Assembly (NCBI GenBank): GCA_029962745.1
Contig: CM057151.1
Location: 39,345,136 to 39,409,135, forward strand
Length of the DNA stretch: 64,000 bases
Reading direction: 5' to 3'
Source: Echinometra lucunter
Lineage: Eukaryota; Echinodermata; Echinoidea; Camarodonta; Echinometridae
This document shows positions 59,591 to 64,000 of this stretch, piece by piece. Position 1 is the stretch's first letter. Each line of letters starts with the position of its first letter. Below the pieces are notes generated by a model, which had not been told where the DNA came from, did not search any database, and was given only the letters and a program-made list of their open reading frames with translations. A program made the position numbers and the translations under genes.

Positions 59591-59934
59591 AAGGCATCGT
59601 GATTATGCTGTAGAAGGTTTTGAGCCGCGGTCTTCCACTTGGGGATGCCCATCAGGCTGGCACGTTATTGTCCTCTGTATAGTGGTATATGCAGGATTCT
59701 CCTTCATTATCTGCTGAATGAGGACCGTACCCCATTACTTTCAGCCCCCGGTCTTCAGGCAATTGTTTGATAATTTCGTAAGAATCTTGCTTGCATAGTG
59801 TTGTGTCAATGATGCTCTCCAAATCTATTGATGATTTTTTTTTTGCACCATGTTATATAGAAGGTCACATGTTCAACCAGTTCAGGGAAATGGATCCCTA
59901 TAATCAAGTACCGTAGTGAGGAAGTTTACATGTA

Positions 59935-60115
59935 CATTGGAAACTCAGTATAAAGAGATCTGATATAACAATATTCCTGATACTGTATAAGGTAATATTC
60001 CAGTCCCAGCTCTTATATTCTATTGTGTTTTTTTCACCCTGGTATAACAAGATTCCTGCTATAACAAGGTAATTTTGATGGTACCAAGGACCTTAATTAT
60101 ACTGAGTTTCCACTG
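59935..60115. mobile_element. 181-bp MITE with CAGTGGAAACTCAGTATAA ends
   Basis: The left end is CATTGGAAACTCAGTATAAA; the right end reverse-complemented is CAGTGGAAACTCAGTATAAT. TA lies on both sides. 'Cagtggaa.ctc' ends with a TA target recall Tc1/mariner or pogo relatives. Interior words GATATAACAA/CTATAACAAGG are also seen in a scrap near 28400. Confidence 0.75.
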
Positions 60116-62104
60116 TATATGATTTTTTAGATGACCTATCTAAAAGGCATACATGAGCAAAAGTTTAAAAAATTCCCTAACTCTCTAGCTCGTTTGCGAA
60201 GTTTAGAAATTCACTTGGATATTCCAGCGAGCGACGTCACCCCTATCCCGACGAAAGTGTGTCCTTAAGCCCATGAACATCGGTGAAGATATACTTGTAT
60301 AATACATTTTACTTTTATTTCAATGTCGTCCCCGTCTGTATACCGCACTCTTCCGTACCGTACATGATTGTGGACAATGAAGTTTTGAGACATCGAGAAT
60401 ACTACATTACTCAAGATGAACTTAACTGACGTAAGCACAATTCAGTGATTTTTTTGAAGATACAAAACATGTCTACATGCACAGCATTTTCGACGTACAG
60501 TGTACGGTCATTGTTCATTTTGGTACTTTAATGGAGGAGGGCGATAGCGGATTCTGACCCCGATGTACAGTTGCCAATTTCGAAAAAAATAAATGCGATG
60601 TACTCCCATAACCTCCGCCTCCGGACAAGATTTACGTCGTATGATTTGAGGGGGAAATACCCAAATTGTTAAGGGCGACTCCATGTTAAAATGGGATATC
60701 AATTAGGGTTTTATTTCTGATGCGGGGGGGGGGGGGGGGGGTTAAAACTTGTAATCGACTACTGTAGTTACATGTAGTCTAAACTTTTATTTTCATTGAA
60801 TAGATAACTAGATAATCTGCATGAGGTGAAAAAAAGTTGAAAAAAGATTGAAATCTGGGCTTTTTTTCCTTTCGATCTATACCCTCTCACTCGTATTTTT
60901 TTTTAACTCTCTATTTTTCTATCCAATTCCTCACCCTTCTCTCCCTTTCCCTTTCTCTACTCTGTCACTCCTCTGTCCATCCTTTCACCCAACTTCTCTC
61001 CCCACCAATTAGTCTATAAATGTTTGATGATTTATTTTTTTTACAGGGATGTTATATAATTGATGACATTTTCTGTTAAAAGGATTAAGTATTAATTGAT
61101 TATAGAGAGAGATTCAAGTTGATTAACTATTTTGTGACCAGAAATCACTGTGTTAGCTAGTATTAGAGGAAAATTATTCCTGTCGTATTTCAACATGTTC
61201 AAAAGCTTTTTGCAAGCATTATTAAGAGTTAACTCTTGTCTTTGATTTTTAGCTTGAAAAGTCAACGGTGAATAACAAATTACTTTTTTTTTTTTTCAAT
61301 AGGAAAGACATCATAATGAAAATGACTCAAACCAATGACAAGAGACCCATCATATCAAATATATTTTATTTATATAATCCGGAGTATATAATGCACATTT
61401 CAGCAAGACCGTATCATATTAATTTAAAGATAACAGCCATGACAATGAATTAGAATTATATTGCACAAAAATTGTGAATTAACAAAATAAGAATATAAAA
61501 TTGCACAAGAGTTTAGCACTGAATCTGTAGTCGTTCATATTTTGCGAAACAGTGGGTGGCGAGTTTTAGCGCATTTGCGTATTTAAAACAGACTGAAAAT
61601 TATTTTTATAACACACAGGGTATATACCAGACCCAGAGAAATTAGGATTATCAATAAATAAATGGGAAGGTTTAAGCCTATGTTTTATATATCACATCTT
61701 CTCATCAGGAAATAGAGTAGCTTCATACCACTATAAACCATGTGCATTCACGAAGAAAGATACACACCAGTTTGCAGATAAGTAATTCAGTCTTGGCAAC
61801 TCTGGTTTTCCTACATGTGTATAATATATTGCCAGGTTTCATTGATGACTGGCGTATCCAAAATAGCGGAGAGTGGAGTGATGTGGGGGAGGGGGAGCAG
61901 GGGTGAGGAGGCAAGAGGAGGGGTGGAATGATGTGAGGGAGAAGGAGAAATTTATCTTGGCAGCCGAACGCAGTCGAGCAAATTAGTGAATGGGAGCTCA
62001 ATGGTATTCACCTATACAGAAAATTATGACATTTCAGCAATATTCCTTCATGCCACTCAAGGGACTTGTAATTCTATTGATTTCTCTTACACATCTGCTA
62101 TCGC

Positions 62105-62345
62105 CACTATACAACTATCACTTCTACTACTACTAATGCTGCTGTTACTGACTACTACTACCACTACAACGACTACTAATACAACGACAACTACTGTATC
62201 TACAAAACTGCTGCGGCCTTTTCCTCTTCTTCTTCTTCTTCTTCTTCTTCTTCTTCTTTTTCTTCTTTTTCTTCTTCTCCTCCTTCGTCTACTTTTTTTC
62301 CTCGTTATCATCATCACCATCATCATCATCTTCCTCTTCTGCTTT
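62105..62345. repeat. Trinucleotide tracts: (ACT)n, (TTC)n, (ATC)n
   Basis: Adjacent imperfect triplet runs. Frames through them encode poly-Leu/Thr on one strand and poly-Arg/Val on the other and are not genes. Confidence 0.9.
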
Positions 62346-62583
62346 TTGCTCTTCTATTACCTATACTACCGGTATTCCTATTCATTCTGCTTGGTTATAG
62401 TGGGCACTCTCCCTGATACGCCTTTTCCATTTTCCCCCAACATTACCATTTCTTTTAAAAAATCGTACAGTCTAAAATTGAGTAACATAGCTATAAACAA
62501 GTGACCAAGGTGTTGAACACTTTTCTTTTCCACTTGGCAGTCACTCGTGTTAAAAATGCAGTATTTTATGGCACCCATTAAGG

Positions 62584-63011
62584 AATAGTACGAAAAATAT
62601 GTCCTCACTGGTATAATGGATGTAACGCATTATTACCAAAACGGCCATCTCTTGTTGAGTTCTTTCACTGACCTCAAAATATCACCTCTTTTGGCTTTAA
62701 AACAGGTACAAAATAGGTTCTGAATAATAGCCGGTTTTTTTAAACTTATCGATTAGACATTCCCGAAAGTACCCCCCCCCCAACAGGTACATATAATAGT
62801 ACGAAAAATATGTCCTCACTGGTATAATGGATGTAACGCATTATTACCAAAACGGCCATCTCTTGTTGAGTTCTTTCACTGACCTCAAAATATCACCTCT
62901 TTTGGCTTTAAAACAGGTACAAAATAGGTTCTGAATAATAGCCGGTTTTTTTTAAACTTATCGATTAGACATTCCCGAAAGTACCCCCCCCCCCCCCCCA
63001 ACAGGTACATA
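62584..63011. repeat. Near-identical ~211-bp tandem duplication
   Basis: AATAGTACGAAAAATATGTC starts at 62584 and again at 62795. The two units look identical apart from homopolymer lengths: T7 versus T8, and C10 versus C16. Each ends in AACAGGTACATA. Confidence 0.92.
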
Positions 63012-63787
63012 GCGTATATGACGGAGATATTTGACGGAGGAAAAGAATAAAGCGTCATGTATAGTAAGCAGGGTAGATAATAGTTTTGTAAGCCAATGCT
63101 TGTAAGATTGCTCATAGAAATGTGCAAAGACAAAGTCATCAGCTCTCAAATAATTCTTTTTTTCTTCCCCGAAAAGCCTCCTCAGACCCCCCCCCCCCCC
63201 CCCCCCTCTCCGTAAAGGAAACTAGAGCCCTCAACCAGTAGTTTCCTCATGCTGAACTTACAATGTATTTAGATTACCTTAAACTAAAATGTTTTAAGGT
63301 CTGGATGTACCACTGAAATACATTTGCATGGTTCCGAAAATCGTGCAGTTCGGACTCTTTTCAAAATCCACGAACATCCCGAAAATTACCACATTTTTAA
63401 CGAAATAATCATGCCACTATCTTGCTGCCTCATTATGAGTAAAGATCTGCAAAATGTATAGAACCGCCCCCTCCCCCCGGCGTCGTACACACCTGGTTAT
63501 ACATGTTATTATGTACGATATTATGTCAGTAAAAGTTTAGAGATAAGGCGACCATAGGAAATAACAATATGCAAGCAGCACAGTAACTCTTCCACATACC
63601 ACATTCAGTTAAATTGCCAGTCTTTGAATTGCCCAATACCAATTGCACATACAGTTCCGCAGTAAAAACATAAGGCAACATGGTAAAAAGCAATGTATGT
63701 CATTGTTAAATCATGTACATGTAGAATATTCTTGTGCAGATTTCAGGGTAATGGTGGTTGAAGATGTGGAGGAAAAAAAAACATCTA

Positions 63788-64000
63788 TCACCGTCTCGTT
63801 GTAATTCCTGTCTCGGGATCTCGCTCCACTTGAGGGCTAGGTTGACCCGCACCATTTTTCTTGAGTTTGTTCTTCGAGCGTGTCTTGGACCTATTCGAGC
63901 CATTACTACTCGACTTACCCGTCCGCCATCCGCAGAGAAGACGACGGAAACCCACGCGAAACTTTCTATTCATCAGTCCATAGATTACGGGATTGACAGC
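63788..64000 (-). CDS. C-terminal end of a rhodopsin-family (class A) GPCR, partial
   Basis: Seventy-one codons run off the right edge. They begin at the end of transmembrane helix 7 with the NPxxY motif (NPVIY), continue through GLMNRKFRVGFRRLLCG, a typical helix 8 with a possible palmitoylated Cys, and end in a 45-residue Lys/Arg/Ser/Asn-rich cytoplasmic tail with several Ser/Thr phosphorylation candidates. The frame and stop (63788-63790) are clear. The ligand class cannot be told from this fragment. The rest of the gene lies beyond 64000, and this may be the last exon or part of a single-exon gene. Confidence 0.85.
   Translation of the reverse strand, partial: AVNPVIYGLMNRKFRVGFRRLLCGWRTGKSSSNGSNRSKTRSKNKLKKNGAGQPSPQVERDPETGITTRR

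Larger units (their letters stand above)
57501..63787. other. Spacer upstream of the GPCR fragment: no gene seen
   Basis: AT-rich. It contains a SINE (59362-59590), a small MITE (59935-60115), poly(G) runs (about 59212-59224, 60724-60740), trinucleotide tracts (62105-62345), a recent tandem duplication (62584-63011) and a poly(C) run (about 63187-63206). The part nearest 63787 should be the 3' UTR of the GPCR gene. Frames here are short or purely low-complexity. Confidence 0.5.

Noticed and set aside
61986..62504. 172-residue Leu/Thr-rich frame and an antisense poly-Arg frame
   Set aside because: Both are translations of imperfect trinucleotide tracts.

Overview
The window is animal nuclear DNA. 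Its genes are split by short GT-AG introns, AT-rich introns and spacers are full of miniature transposons and tRNA-derived SINEs, and long poly(G)/poly(C) tracts recur. The protein families, the SINE type and repeats such as the GCGA mirror motif and the degenerate GGGGCACTTATCAGAAG minisatellite point to an echinoderm, most likely a sea urchin. The species is inferred and was not tested by any search.

Layout, left to right: the 3' end of an L1/Tx1-like LINE (1-1190); a degenerate minisatellite (about 1650-2225); an intronless GT31 beta-1,3-galactosyltransferase-like gene on the minus strand (2376-3530); about 9.8 kb of repeat-rich spacer; ATRIP on the plus strand (13 coding exons, 13406-25509); spacer with nested foldback and MITE elements and a LINE scrap; NEMP1-like on the minus strand (9 coding exons, 40984 down to 32916); TUT1/Star-PAP on the plus strand (8 coding exons, 41449-55949); about 8 kb of spacer; and the last 71 codons of a rhodopsin-family GPCR on the minus strand, running off the right edge.

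I assembled the three multi-exon models by hand from splice sites and reading phase. Each gives an uninterrupted frame: ATRIP 1039 aa, NEMP 493 aa, TUT1 832 aa. ATRIP couples RPA-coated single-stranded DNA to the ATR checkpoint kinase. NEMP is an inner nuclear membrane protein. TUT1 is a nuclear terminal nucleotidyltransferase acting on U6 snRNA and selected mRNAs. All three act in the nucleus, but no shared pathway is implied. NEMP and TUT1 are head to head, with 464 bp between start codons, so a shared promoter is likely. ATRIP and NEMP are tail to tail.

The most notable non-coding content is a set of TTAA-flanked non-autonomous elements. They belong to several families and sit in introns of all three multi-exon genes. 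Two copies of a large foldback element lie in TUT1 intron 1. A dispersed repeat carries perfect DR1 nuclear-receptor sites (AGGTCAAAGGTCA). I found no convincing new protein-coding system; the novelty here is in the mobile and repetitive DNA.
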